Shown: positions 29,850 to 38,800 of the stretch, piece by piece | Layout: each line of letters starts with the position of its first letter | How positions within the stretch are numbered: the stretch's first letter is position 1 | Assembly (NCBI GenBank): GCA_016710585.1 | Contig: JADJVN010000022.1 | Location: 15,454-79,453 of the forward strand | DNA length: 64,000 nucleotides | Source: Saprospiraceae bacterium | GTDB taxonomy: Bacteria > Bacteroidota > Bacteroidia > Chitinophagales > Saprospiraceae | Direction of reading: 5' to 3' | Notes under the pieces: model-generated | Database searches by the model: none | Seen by the model: the letters and a program-made list of their open reading frames with translations, nothing else | Told to the model about the DNA's origin: nothing | Translations under genes and position numbers: made by a program

Positions 29850-31780
29850 TAAGAATATCTAAAGCCATGTAAAGCTAAGCTTTCTTCCATTTTATCTTTT
29901 ACTAAATGGCAAGAATTTTGAAAACAAACTTCGTTTTCCTGTATCCCTTTCTCTTTTTGTTCAAAAATAACACCTGGATGTGCCGCAAATTGAGTTAATC
30001 CAAGTTTACCTTTGATATATAATCCGCCATTCTCCATTTCAAAAGTAGGAATTAACCAAGATGCCATCGAAAAAATATTGTGAGCAATGAAACCCTTATT
30101 AGCATTTACCATTTCCTCCGACTTAGCGGAATAAAGCGTCTCATCTGTCAAAAATCCAAGAATCCGATAGTTTTCTGCCATTACACTGTTGGCGTTAAGA
30201 ATAGAATGATCTAGATTATCATAAAACATTGGAATCTGTTTATTCTCATTAATCATTGCGAATGAAAATAATCCATTTGAATAATTAAAATTTTTCTCAA
30301 CCACTTTTATCAAATCTTTACTCTTTTCTAATAATTTGGAATTATGATTCAATTGATAAACTTGAAGGACTGCATGAATTAATAAACTATAATCCTCCAA
30401 AAAAGAGTCGCCATAAAAAGTATCTTTAACTTTAATACGATAAAAATGGGATTTACCTGTATCAAATTGCAGCAATGAATCTAACATACTTTCTGCTCTT
30501 TCAAGGTAATCCTTTTGTTCACTTATCCGAAACAAAGTACAATAGGTCGATACCATAAGGGCATTCCAAGCCAAGATGGTCTTATTGTCTATACTCGGCC
30601 AAATTCTTTTTGACCTGTAATCTGCTAGACGATTCATTTGGCTTGCTCTTGATTTAAAACTTTCAAATGAAAGATTTACTTCTTCAATATTAGACTTTCC
30701 AGTTATAATAAAGTGTAAATCATCTTCAAAAGGAACTAAACTCATGTGCTTCTTAAATAAATCAAAATCTTCGCCAAGAATATTATGCAACTCTTCCAAG
30801 TTCCATGAATAAAACTTACCTTCTTCCCCCTCGCTATCTGCATCAATAGAAGAATGCAATAGACTTCCAGATCTTAAATATGAATCGAAAAAAATAAGGC
30901 TCTTTCCGATAACCTCCCAATACCTCTCTTGAGGATTAAACTTATACAATATTGCTATGATCTCAATTATTAAAGCATGATCATAGAGCATTTTTTCAAA
31001 ATGTGGTATTTGCCATTTACTGTCTACTGAATATCGACAAAATCCACCACCAACATGATCATAGATACCGCCAAGTATCATTTTATCAATACTCTTGGTA
31101 ACATGATCTAAAGCTTTCTGATCCCCTGTTAGAGAATAATAATAAATAAAAAACTTTAATGCCATGGTGGATGGAAATTTTGGCGCCGTGCCGAATCCTC
31201 CGTTTTCATGATCAATATATTTATATAGGGACTCAAATGCATCTGTGAGCTTTAATTCTGCTTCAGAATTTTTATTTTGCTTTGGTTTATTTTGGAAATT
31301 TTTTTCAAGATTATTTACAGTAGTTAATATCTGATCATTTCTTTCATTGAATGCGCGATGAACAGAAATTAAAATTTGATTCCATGAAGGCCTACCATAC
31401 TTGGGCTCTGGCGGAAAATAAGTTCCACCAAAAAATGGCTTAGCTTCAGGTGTCAAAAACACATTGAGAGGCCATCCTCCAGATACACCCATCAATTGAA
31501 CTGCATTCATAAAATAATGATCTAAATCTCGTCTCTCTTCTCTATCAATTTTAATACTGATATAGTATTCATTCATGATATCAGCTGTGGTTTGATCTTC
31601 AAATGATTCATGTGCCATTACATGACACCAATGGCAGGTCGAATACCCAATGCTGACTATGATTGGCTTTTGTTTTTCTCTTGCCATTTTCAAGACCTCT
31701 TCATTCCATTGCTGCCAATGAACAGGGTTATCCTTATGTTGCAATAAATAAGGACTTAAACTATCAGCTAAAGTATTCAT
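29849..31780 (-). CDS. YyaL/SSP411-family thioredoxin-domain protein
   Basis: A 643-residue cytosolic protein of the YyaL (spermatogenesis-associated 20-like) family. The N-terminal thioredoxin-fold DUF255 domain contains NPVHWQQWNEE and STCHWCHVMAHESFED (CxxC-type at residues ~48-51), then FKIDREERRDLD-like IKIDREERRD. The C-terminal (alpha/alpha)6 barrel resembles N-acylglucosamine 2-epimerases (DHVGGGFCRYSVD, HFEKMLYDHA). Biochemical function is unestablished. It overlaps the MBL gene by 4 bases (ATGA) and the PorP/SprF gene by one base. Confidence 0.92.
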   Translation of the reverse strand: MNTLADSLSPYLLQHKDNPVHWQQWNEEVLKMAREKQKPIIVSIGYSTCHWCHVMAHESFEDQTTADIMNEYYISIKIDREERRDLDHYFMNAVQLMGVSGGWPLNVFLTPEAKPFFGGTYFPPEPKYGRPSWNQILISVHRAFNERNDQILTTVNNLEKNFQNKPKQNKNSEAELKLTDAFESLYKYIDHENGGFGTAPKFPSTMALKFFIYYYSLTGDQKALDHVTKSIDKMILGGIYDHVGGGFCRYSVDSKWQIPHFEKMLYDHALIIEIIAILYKFNPQERYWEVIGKSLIFFDSYLRSGSLLHSSIDADSEGEEGKFYSWNLEELHNILGEDFDLFKKHMSLVPFEDDLHFIITGKSNIEEVNLSFESFKSRASQMNRLADYRSKRIWPSIDNKTILAWNALMVSTYCTLFRISEQKDYLERAESMLDSLLQFDTGKSHFYRIKVKDTFYGDSFLEDYSLLIHAVLQVYQLNHNSKLLEKSKDLIKVVEKNFNYSNGLFSFAMINENKQIPMFYDNLDHSILNANSVMAENYRILGFLTDETLYSAKSEEMVNANKGFIAHNIFSMASWLIPTFEMENGGLYIKGKLGLTQFAAHPGVIFEQKEKGIQENEVCFQNSCHLVKDKMEESLALHGFRYS

Positions 31781-32541
31781 ATTTCAAAATTTAAACCATC
31801 ATAGGCCAACTGTACATGGAGGGGCAAAGTTTGATTTACCTTCTCATGCAATCCAATCTCATGACTCATATGTATGAAAAAAGCTTTTTTAGGACTAATT
31901 TTTTCTACATATTCCAATGCTTGTATCAAACTCAAATGTGTAAAATGCGATTGATTTCTAAGCGCATTTAATATTAATATCTCACATCCCTTAATTTTTG
32001 CTAGAGTTTCTTCACTGATTCCACTTGCATCTGTGATATAGACCATCTCATTTATTTTATATCCAAAAATATCTAAATTCCCATGACGAATGGGAAGTGC
32101 TGTAATCAGCAATTCGTCGAGTTGAAAATTTTGAAAGTCGGACAATACTGTATCATTAATTTGTGGCATACCAGGATATGGATTTGCAGAAAAAATATAA
32201 GAAAATCGTTTGCTCACTTCAAGTTTTACACGCTGATGCCAATAAATAGAAATTGCTGTATTTGAGTTCCTAAAAAATGGTCTTATTTCATCTATACCAT
32301 TCACATGGTCCGCATGTTCATGGGTGTAAAATATAGCATCAATTTTATCGATACCATATCTCAATGCTTGTTGTCTTAAATCTGGGCTTGTGTCTATTAA
32401 TATCGATTTTGCGGCAGATTGAATCCAAAGTGAAGTACGCAATCGTTTATCTTCAGGCAGAGATGAGGAACAAACTTCACAGCTACAATTTATCATTGGG
32501 ACGCCATGAGATGTACCGGTACCTAAAAATGTGATTTTCAA
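31777..32541 (-). CDS. MBL-fold metallohydrolase (PhnP-like)
   Basis: A 254-residue metallo-beta-lactamase-fold hydrolase similar to PhnP. It starts MKITFLGTGTSHGVPMINCSCEVC, including the Cys residues that bind a structural metal in PhnP. The zinc motif is THEHADHVNGID (His74, His76, Asp78, His79). PIRHGN and ITDASG supply later ligands, and HMSHEIG sits near the C-terminus. The substrate is probably a phosphodiester but not determined. Translationally coupled to the YyaL gene. Confidence 0.9.
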   Translation of the reverse strand: MKITFLGTGTSHGVPMINCSCEVCSSSLPEDKRLRTSLWIQSAAKSILIDTSPDLRQQALRYGIDKIDAIFYTHEHADHVNGIDEIRPFFRNSNTAISIYWHQRVKLEVSKRFSYIFSANPYPGMPQINDTVLSDFQNFQLDELLITALPIRHGNLDIFGYKINEMVYITDASGISEETLAKIKGCEILILNALRNQSHFTHLSLIQALEYVEKISPKKAFFIHMSHEIGLHEKVNQTLPLHVQLAYDGLNFEI

Positions 32542-32551
32542 TTAATGATTT

Positions 32552-32832
32552 TTACTGAGTCGATTCTAAAGGTCTAAATTCTACTACTTTATTCCATAAT
32601 GCCAACTGATCCTCTGATAATTTCTCATGATCAACTGTCAAAGTTGGAATTAATTCAATCAACACATTAATACGACCTTCTACATCAAAAAATTTATTAA
32701 TAACTATAATTTGCCTCGCTTCTACCCTACAATAACCAGATTGAAAATGTCCTTGTTCATATCGAACTTTATAGCCTATAGCTTGACATAGATCTTCCAG
32801 TTTTTTAGGTTAGATCTTATATATTTCATCAT
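32552..32832 (-). CDS. Small conserved protein (~93 aa), frameshifted
   Basis: The main frame, ending TAA 32552, reads KLEDLCQAIGYKVRYEQG, then GYCRVEARQIIVINKFFD and RINVLIELIPTL. This resembles a short protein widespread in Bacteroidota (starting roughly MKKLEELCxxLG...). The start MMKYIRSNL (ATG 32832 or 32829) is one frame off; one extra base in the six-T run 32801-32806 (plus strand) joins them as ...NLKKLEDL.... Function unknown. It is 10 bases upstream of the MBL gene and likely in the same operon. Confidence 0.65.
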
Positions 32833-32995
32833 CTTTTACTTATATTTTAAACGCAAATTTAAACTAATATTGTTAAAGCGGTTTATTTATAAATATTTGA
32901 GTAGTAGATTGTGGATAATTTCTTAAAAAAATGATTTTCGATCTCTGTCCACAAATCAATATTTTATTTAGCAATTATCAAACTTTTGAATATAA

Positions 32996-33604
32996 ATGAA
33001 TTATAAATTAAACTTTTTTATTATATTATTCTTTACTGTCATTTGCAATGAATTATCAGCACAAAATTCACCGCGATTCTCAAGTGGTGTGGCAGCATAT
33101 TTTAATGCCGCTCAGATTGATGGGGATGAGATAGCTGGATTCAATAGATTTGGGTATACTGTAGGTGCTTTTGGCAGGGCAAGACTTAAAAAGAACATGG
33201 ATTTAGGTCTTGAAATTAAATATAGCACTCGAGGAAGTAGATATGGAAAGAATGATCCACCAATAGTGAATATTGGATTAAAGTATATTGAAGTACCAGT
33301 TTTATTTATAATAAAAGATTGGTTAAAGGAAGATGAAAAAAATAAATTCTATAAAATGGAATTCCTAGGTGGACTTTCAGCAGCCAGATTAATTTCGTCT
33401 TCAAGTCTAAATAATATCCATCCAGAATTTAAAAAATTTGATTTGAGTTGGACTGCGGGATTTTCATATTTTGCAACAAAACATTTTGCTTATGCGGCTA
33501 GGTATACTAGATCATTTACTCCAGTTTATTCTTATGAAAAAAATGGACAAAATATCCGATTGATCAGTTATTTTATATCTTTGGGCTTGGAATATAAATT
33601 TTAG
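32996..33604 (+). CDS. Outer-membrane beta-barrel protein (PorT-like family)
   Basis: A 202-residue protein with a signal peptide (to about SAQ22) and amphipathic beta-strands typical of eight-stranded barrels (RFSSGVAAYFNAAQIDGD, GAFGRARLKKNMDLGLEIKYS, LKYIEVPVLFII). It ends in an aromatic strand, SLGLEYKF, the usual outer-membrane assembly signal. The LKYIEVPVL segment is common in the OMP_b-brl_2/PorT-like group. Function not identifiable. Confidence 0.75.
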   Translation: MNYKLNFFIILFFTVICNELSAQNSPRFSSGVAAYFNAAQIDGDEIAGFNRFGYTVGAFGRARLKKNMDLGLEIKYSTRGSRYGKNDPPIVNIGLKYIEVPVLFIIKDWLKEDEKNKFYKMEFLGGLSAARLISSSSLNNIHPEFKKFDLSWTAGFSYFATKHFAYAARYTRSFTPVYSYEKNGQNIRLISYFISLGLEYKF

Positions 33605-33635
33605 AATTTATAGAATAATTAAAAACTAGAGTAAA

Positions 33636-34124
33636 ATGGTTAAATATCTATTTCTTTTTGTTCTTTTGACATCATTCTTATCTTGCAAGGAAGGGACTGC
33701 GAAGAAAGCAGGATCTAGTTCTATTATGTCAAAATATGCCCCTTTAAGTTCAGAATTAATTTCAGAATATAATAAAAATGTCACTTCTGTAGATTTAATC
33801 AGTTTAAAGAAAGAAGTCAATGTCAGTATGAATTTTGACAATGCCCAAGCAGTACAATATGTTATTTCTTTTATTGGAAATGAGCCTGGTATTGTAGATA
33901 ATTTGTGTAAACCTGATGGTCATATTGTTTTATTTAACAATGGAGAATTAATCAACGAGGCAGATATTTATTTTAGCTCCAATTGCAATGCAATGGTTTG
34001 GATGACTAATCAACAGCCAACAAATTGTAATAATTTAACTCCTGAGGGTGTTGACTTTTATAAAAACTTTTTAAAACCTAGAAATAATTCAGATCTAGAT
34101 TCTTTGAAGGCAGCAAACAAATAA
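33636..34124 (+). CDS. Hypothetical lipoprotein
   Basis: A 162-residue lipoprotein: hydrophobic start and lipobox SFLSCKEG (Cys17). The mature part contains LCKPDGHIVLFNNGELINEADIYFSSNCNAMVWM, with two conserved-looking Cys. No family recognised. It lies 31 bases after the beta-barrel gene on the same strand and ends 75 bases before the metal permease start. Confidence 0.65.
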   Translation: MVKYLFLFVLLTSFLSCKEGTAKKAGSSSIMSKYAPLSSELISEYNKNVTSVDLISLKKEVNVSMNFDNAQAVQYVISFIGNEPGIVDNLCKPDGHIVLFNNGELINEADIYFSSNCNAMVWMTNQQPTNCNNLTPEGVDFYKNFLKPRNNSDLDSLKAANK

Positions 34125-34156
34125 AATTTCTAATTTTTAGACTAACCTAAATAATA

Positions 34157-34195
34157 TTGTTGAATCGTCAATATTTTGTATATTTGTACAAATAT
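34157..34195 (+). promoter_or_regulatory. Promoter with overlapping perfect palindrome (candidate metal-regulator operator)
   Basis: TTG (34157-34159), 19 bases, then TATATTTG (34179-34186) is an exact -33/-7 promoter. Overlapping the -7 element is a perfect 16-bp palindrome ATATTTGT/ACAAATAT (34180-34195), ending 4 bases before the ATG at 34200. A DtxR/MntR-type repressor site in this position would block transcription; this is inference. Confidence 0.65.
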
Positions 34196-34199
34196 TGAG

Positions 34200-35465
34200 A
34201 TGGCATTTGACTCATTAATCAATTTTTTTAATCTTGAGACTGGTTATTTAGCCTTGTTTATATCATTGTGTATTGGATGCATTTATGGTATTCTTGGGTG
34301 TTTTATGGTTTTGAGAAACATGTCATTAATTGGTGACGCATTATCTCATGCTATTCTCCCCGGAATTGTATTTGCTCTAATGATATTTGGATATTCGACA
34401 GGTGCTTTTTTTGGAGGGGCAGTGATAGCAGGGCTATTTAGCGCTATTCTGATCACTTGGCTCCAACAAAAAGTAAAATTAAAGAATGATGCAGCGATTG
34501 GAATAATCTTTACATTTATGTTTTCTATTGGCGTCATAGGAATATCTAGAATTAGTAAATCGCAAGGTGTTCATATTGACCTGAAGGATACATTGTTTGG
34601 AAATATTTTGACAGTATCTAAAGAAGATCTTTGGTTGACCATAGGCATGTTAATGCTCGTTATAATCTTTGTGGTTCTATTTTACAAGCAGCTTTTCGTC
34701 ACTACTTTTCAACTTGACATTGCTGAAACTTTAGGTGTAAATCCTAAGCAGGTTCATTATTTACTAATGCTGATTCTTTCACTTTGTCTAGTTGCATCCT
34801 TGAGGAGTGTTGGCGTAATATTAGTGGTAGCAATGCTCATTACACCAGCTGCTTCTGCCTTAACCATTGCAGATAGATTGCCCAAAGTAATCTTATCCTC
34901 AGCCATCATTGGAATGATTACTACAGTTACTGGTTTATGTATCTCTGTGATATTAGATGCTCCACCCGGTCCGTGTATGGCTGTAGTGGGAACATTGATT
35001 TATTTACTACTTGTATTTTTTTCACCTAAAAAGGAGTTGCTTCAAAAATACTTTAGAAAGGAAAAAATGAATCAACAAATTATTATTGAAGACATCATAA
35101 AATATTTATATAAACATCAAAATGATAAAAAAATTGAAATTGCTGATATTAGCAAAAAATTAGGTCATAAGACTTCAAAAATTACAAACACTTTACAAAA
35201 GCTGAAAGAAATAGGGATGATTTTAGAGGCTCATGGTGAATATACTTTAACTGATAAGGGTATAAACAAAACCAACCAAATTCTAAGAGCACACAGGCTG
35301 TGGGAGGCATTTTTAGTCGAAGAGATTGGTTTAGATGCTGGCCAAGTACATGATGAAGCTGAAAGATTTGAGCATCATTTAACTGACGAATTAATTTCTG
35401 AAGTTGATGAACAATTGGGTTATCCAGAAATCGATCCACATGGCTCTCCTATTCCAAGGAATTGA
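34200..35465 (+). CDS. Metal (Mn/Zn/Fe) ABC permease fused to a DtxR-like regulator domain
   Basis: A 421-residue two-part protein. Residues ~1-285 form an ABC-3 family permease (MntB/ZnuB type) with eight or more helices: GCFMVLRNMSLIGDALSHAILPG is the family signature, later LRSVGVILVVAMLITPAASA. Residues ~300-421 form a winged helix (IIEDIIKYLYKH...ISKKLGHKTSKITNTLQKL) followed by a DtxR/MntR metal-binding and dimerisation helix bundle (RAHRLWEAFLVEEIG, VHDEAERFEHHL). ATG 34200 follows the promoter palindrome, and the TTG at 34176 is too far upstream. Neither the ATPase nor the binding protein is adjacent. Similar fusions occur in Bacteroidota. Confidence 0.88.
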   Translation: MAFDSLINFFNLETGYLALFISLCIGCIYGILGCFMVLRNMSLIGDALSHAILPGIVFALMIFGYSTGAFFGGAVIAGLFSAILITWLQQKVKLKNDAAIGIIFTFMFSIGVIGISRISKSQGVHIDLKDTLFGNILTVSKEDLWLTIGMLMLVIIFVVLFYKQLFVTTFQLDIAETLGVNPKQVHYLLMLILSLCLVASLRSVGVILVVAMLITPAASALTIADRLPKVILSSAIIGMITTVTGLCISVILDAPPGPCMAVVGTLIYLLLVFFSPKKELLQKYFRKEKMNQQIIIEDIIKYLYKHQNDKKIEIADISKKLGHKTSKITNTLQKLKEIGMILEAHGEYTLTDKGINKTNQILRAHRLWEAFLVEEIGLDAGQVHDEAERFEHHLTDELISEVDEQLGYPEIDPHGSPIPRN

Positions 35466-35508
35466 TATTTAGCAGAAAACAAAATACTCTAAAGCATGTT
35501 TTTATTTT

Positions 35509-35856
35509 ATGGCAATTATTATTACAGATGAATGCATTAATTGTGGGGCTTGTGAACCAGAATGTCCCAATAATGCAATTTATGAAGGTGGAATTGAATG
35601 GGCTATGGCTGATGGAAATACGCTTAATGGCATTTATATTTTAGAAAATGGTAAAAGTGTAAATGTACACGACAAGCAGACTCCTGTAAGTAATGAATAT
35701 TATTTTATTGTTCCCGATAAATGTACTGAATGTGTTGGCTTTCATGAAGAACCACAATGTGCAGCCGTATGTCCAGTAGATTGTTGTGTACCCGATACTG
35801 ACAGGGTTGAATCTCAAGATGAACTTTTATTAAAAAAGGCTAAATTACATTTATAA
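35509..35856 (+). CDS. 4Fe-4S dicluster ferredoxin
   Basis: A 115-residue ferredoxin with two cluster motifs: CINCGACEPECPNNAI (CxxCxxCxxxCP, residues ~9-20) and CTECVGFHEEPQCAAVCPVDCC, where CxxC is separated from CxxxCP by a short insertion as in the Alvin/YfhL-type ferredoxins. It carries electrons for unidentified partners. It sits 43 bases after the metal permease gene, convergent with the S8 protease gene. Confidence 0.92.
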   Translation: MAIIITDECINCGACEPECPNNAIYEGGIEWAMADGNTLNGIYILENGKSVNVHDKQTPVSNEYYFIVPDKCTECVGFHEEPQCAAVCPVDCCVPDTDRVESQDELLLKKAKLHL

Positions 35857-35889
35857 TTTAGCCCTTTGTAATTTATTTCATTTACTGAT

Positions 35890-38800
35890 TTACTTACTTA
35901 TTTTCTCAAACTGTTTTTTGAAAGTAGAATTTCCGTTTTCACTAAATAATTCAATTTGATATAATCCAGGTAATAATTTGCTTACATCAAGAGTGCAATT
36001 AGAATTACAGTTGCCCTTTTGTATGATTTTCCCTTCCACATTGGAAATAACATAGTTCAAGTCAATATTTCTCTCATAGTTCAAATTCAATATATCATTA
36101 CAAGGATTCGGATAAATAGAAACTTCTAATTGATCAAAATCTTCAATACCCACCACTGTAATATTAATATCTTTTGAGGCAGAATTTGCACCACACTGAT
36201 TAGTAGATGTTAAACGAACTTTGTATACGTCAACATTTGCGAAAGCATGAATAGGATTTTCTTCTGTGCTTGTTGTATTGTCACCAAAGTCCCATAAATA
36301 TGTTTTTGCAAGTTTTGAATTATTTACAAATTGGACTCTACCGTTTGGTAAGATTGAATATGAATAAGAAGCTTGAGGATTGGTGAAGACATTTATAGAT
36401 GAAACCAAAAAATAATCTTTTTCCTTTGCTTCAATTTTCTCAAGTATTTGCTTCACACCACTACTTCCAGTATATCGATATGAAACGGGGCCTTTTCCAA
36501 TAAATGTTCGAGGTACTGCGCCTGGACCAAAATCCCAACTTATAGATCTAGCATTAAAATTAGATGAATCTTGTATAACAATGGTTCTATTGAGACATGG
36601 TTCTATTGGATTAATTTTCATAGCTGCAATATTGGTATTCACTCTTTTTTCAGCAATTTCAATATTATCTAAAAGTAAAGTCCCTAAATATCCTCTCTTA
36701 ATAGTAAATTCAATTACAACATTTTTCCCAATAAATTCCTCTAAACTTATTTGATGTGAGAACCAAACTGAATCTGTAATAGGCACCCAATTTTGATTTG
36801 TATCAACACTAGCTGTAGTCAGTTGATCTCCGCCAAAATAAAATATATCTTTTTCTAAACCACCAGCAGTACAAAGCTCTTTAATTCTAATTATTAATGT
36901 ATCTCCTGATGATGCTGATTCTTTATTATAAGCGTGATCAAAATAAAAATATGGCTGAACAGAATTCACCAAATTTATAGCATCGCTTACCATGGTAAAA
37001 CTTGATCCAATATAATTTGCATTATTATTGAAAAATCTAAACATTGCATCTTGCTGCATATTTTTATTCATCAATGTAGGAAAATTCACACTTGTTGAAG
37101 GTGTATTATTGACAATAGTCCAGGTTGGTGGAATTTGTTGATTAAATTCTTCTATATATGGAATCCCTGTTGGAGTCCGATCCTTTAACTTTATAAAATC
37201 AAATTGTAATTCTGTAGTATCATTTAAATCGTTCTCATCGCCAGTATAACTTAGCCATACTTTTATTTTATTTATTCCTTCATTATTCAAAGTAATACCA
37301 TTATTAAATTTCACAACAACAGTATCGTAAGGCTTGACCAATGTTGAATAATTTGTAGTAAATTTCTTTCCATTTAATTCAGCATTAATTGAAAAAGCAT
37401 TTGCATTTGTCACAGTCCTATTGTGAATTTTAAAACTTGGAAATACCACAGCTTCATCACAACCCAATGCAATATTATTTGTATTCTGTGTATTCAAAAC
37501 AATACCTAAATCCAAAGTAATTGGACATTTAAAGAGACTATCAGGCGCAGAGATTGCCTTTCCTCTTTTAGATAATATTCCATTTTTATATCCTGCAACT
37601 GCAAACCACTTTCTTGTTTTAAATTCTGCTGGGGCGATTTGTATAGAATTTGTCATAACGGTCTTAAATGGCTCCATTTTGGTTTGTCCAAGTGAAAAAA
37701 CCATAAAACTATCCTTACTCGCTTGATCCCAGGTTAATTCCAATGCATCCGGACAAAATTTCAATACACGAATGTTTGGAACAAGTTGAGCAATAGTAAA
37801 GTAATCACTGCGATCAACAAACGCCCCTTGACTTACTTCAACCAAACATGAATCTGAATTAATACCCGCAGGAATAGTCCAAGTAATCACTCTATTCGCT
37901 GAAGGATTCGTTCTTATATCAATCCAAGTTCTTCCTGCATCGGTAGAATACTTTGCTGTGGCAATATTTATTGTATCCAGAGATGTAAAATAAATTACAG
38001 TCGCTTCTGGGCTTTGATACCGCTCCCCTCCTTGTGGAGAAGTTAATTTTAGTTTTTGATCTTGTATATCATAAAGCAAGTAACAACTAACTTTACCATC
38101 AGGGACAGAGCTTCCCTTTATTTTTACTTTATATTTTCCTGAAACAGGATTTACTAAAACTATCTGTTCAAAATTATTATTCAACTCTATACCTTCTTTC
38201 GCTCCAGCTGCTAAAGTGCTTATGTTTGGATTAGGATTCAAGACCAATGGTAACTTTGTGCTTCCATCAGGCAGGGACATGGTCATATCTACATTATTTA
38301 TAAGTGCTTTAGATGTCAATGGTGATGAGGATTGTTCTGTATAATATAACATCACTTTAATTAATGCGCTTGATGGGAGATCCAACTCAATTTCTTTATC
38401 CTCACCATTGCTAATTTCAAAGGATTGATATCTTTTCTCATTTAACAGTTTATAAGAAGAATATGCATCAATAATACCATAACCATGAATGTAATCTGGA
38501 CCAAAAGTTCCAATATCAGTTGCAGTATTCATCAAACAAGCTTTGATTAAAGCTGAAGGAGGATTGGCGCCGCCGTTTTTCTCTTTATAAATTTGATATA
38601 ATAAGGCTGCAGTTCCAGCTGTAGAAGGTGATGCAGCAGAAGTACCACCACCAACTTGGTAGGTATTATTCTGATTTGTAGACAATTGATTATTTCCTCT
38701 CGCACTCACTTCAGGCTTCATTCTTCCATCTTTTGTAGGACCACGACTGGAGGTTGGATCCACAACACCAGAAACCATTATATTGGCTACTGTAAGACAA

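Noticed and set aside
35462..35644. 60-codon ORF overlapping the ferredoxin start
   Set aside because: Out-of-frame shadow of the ferredoxin gene; no features.
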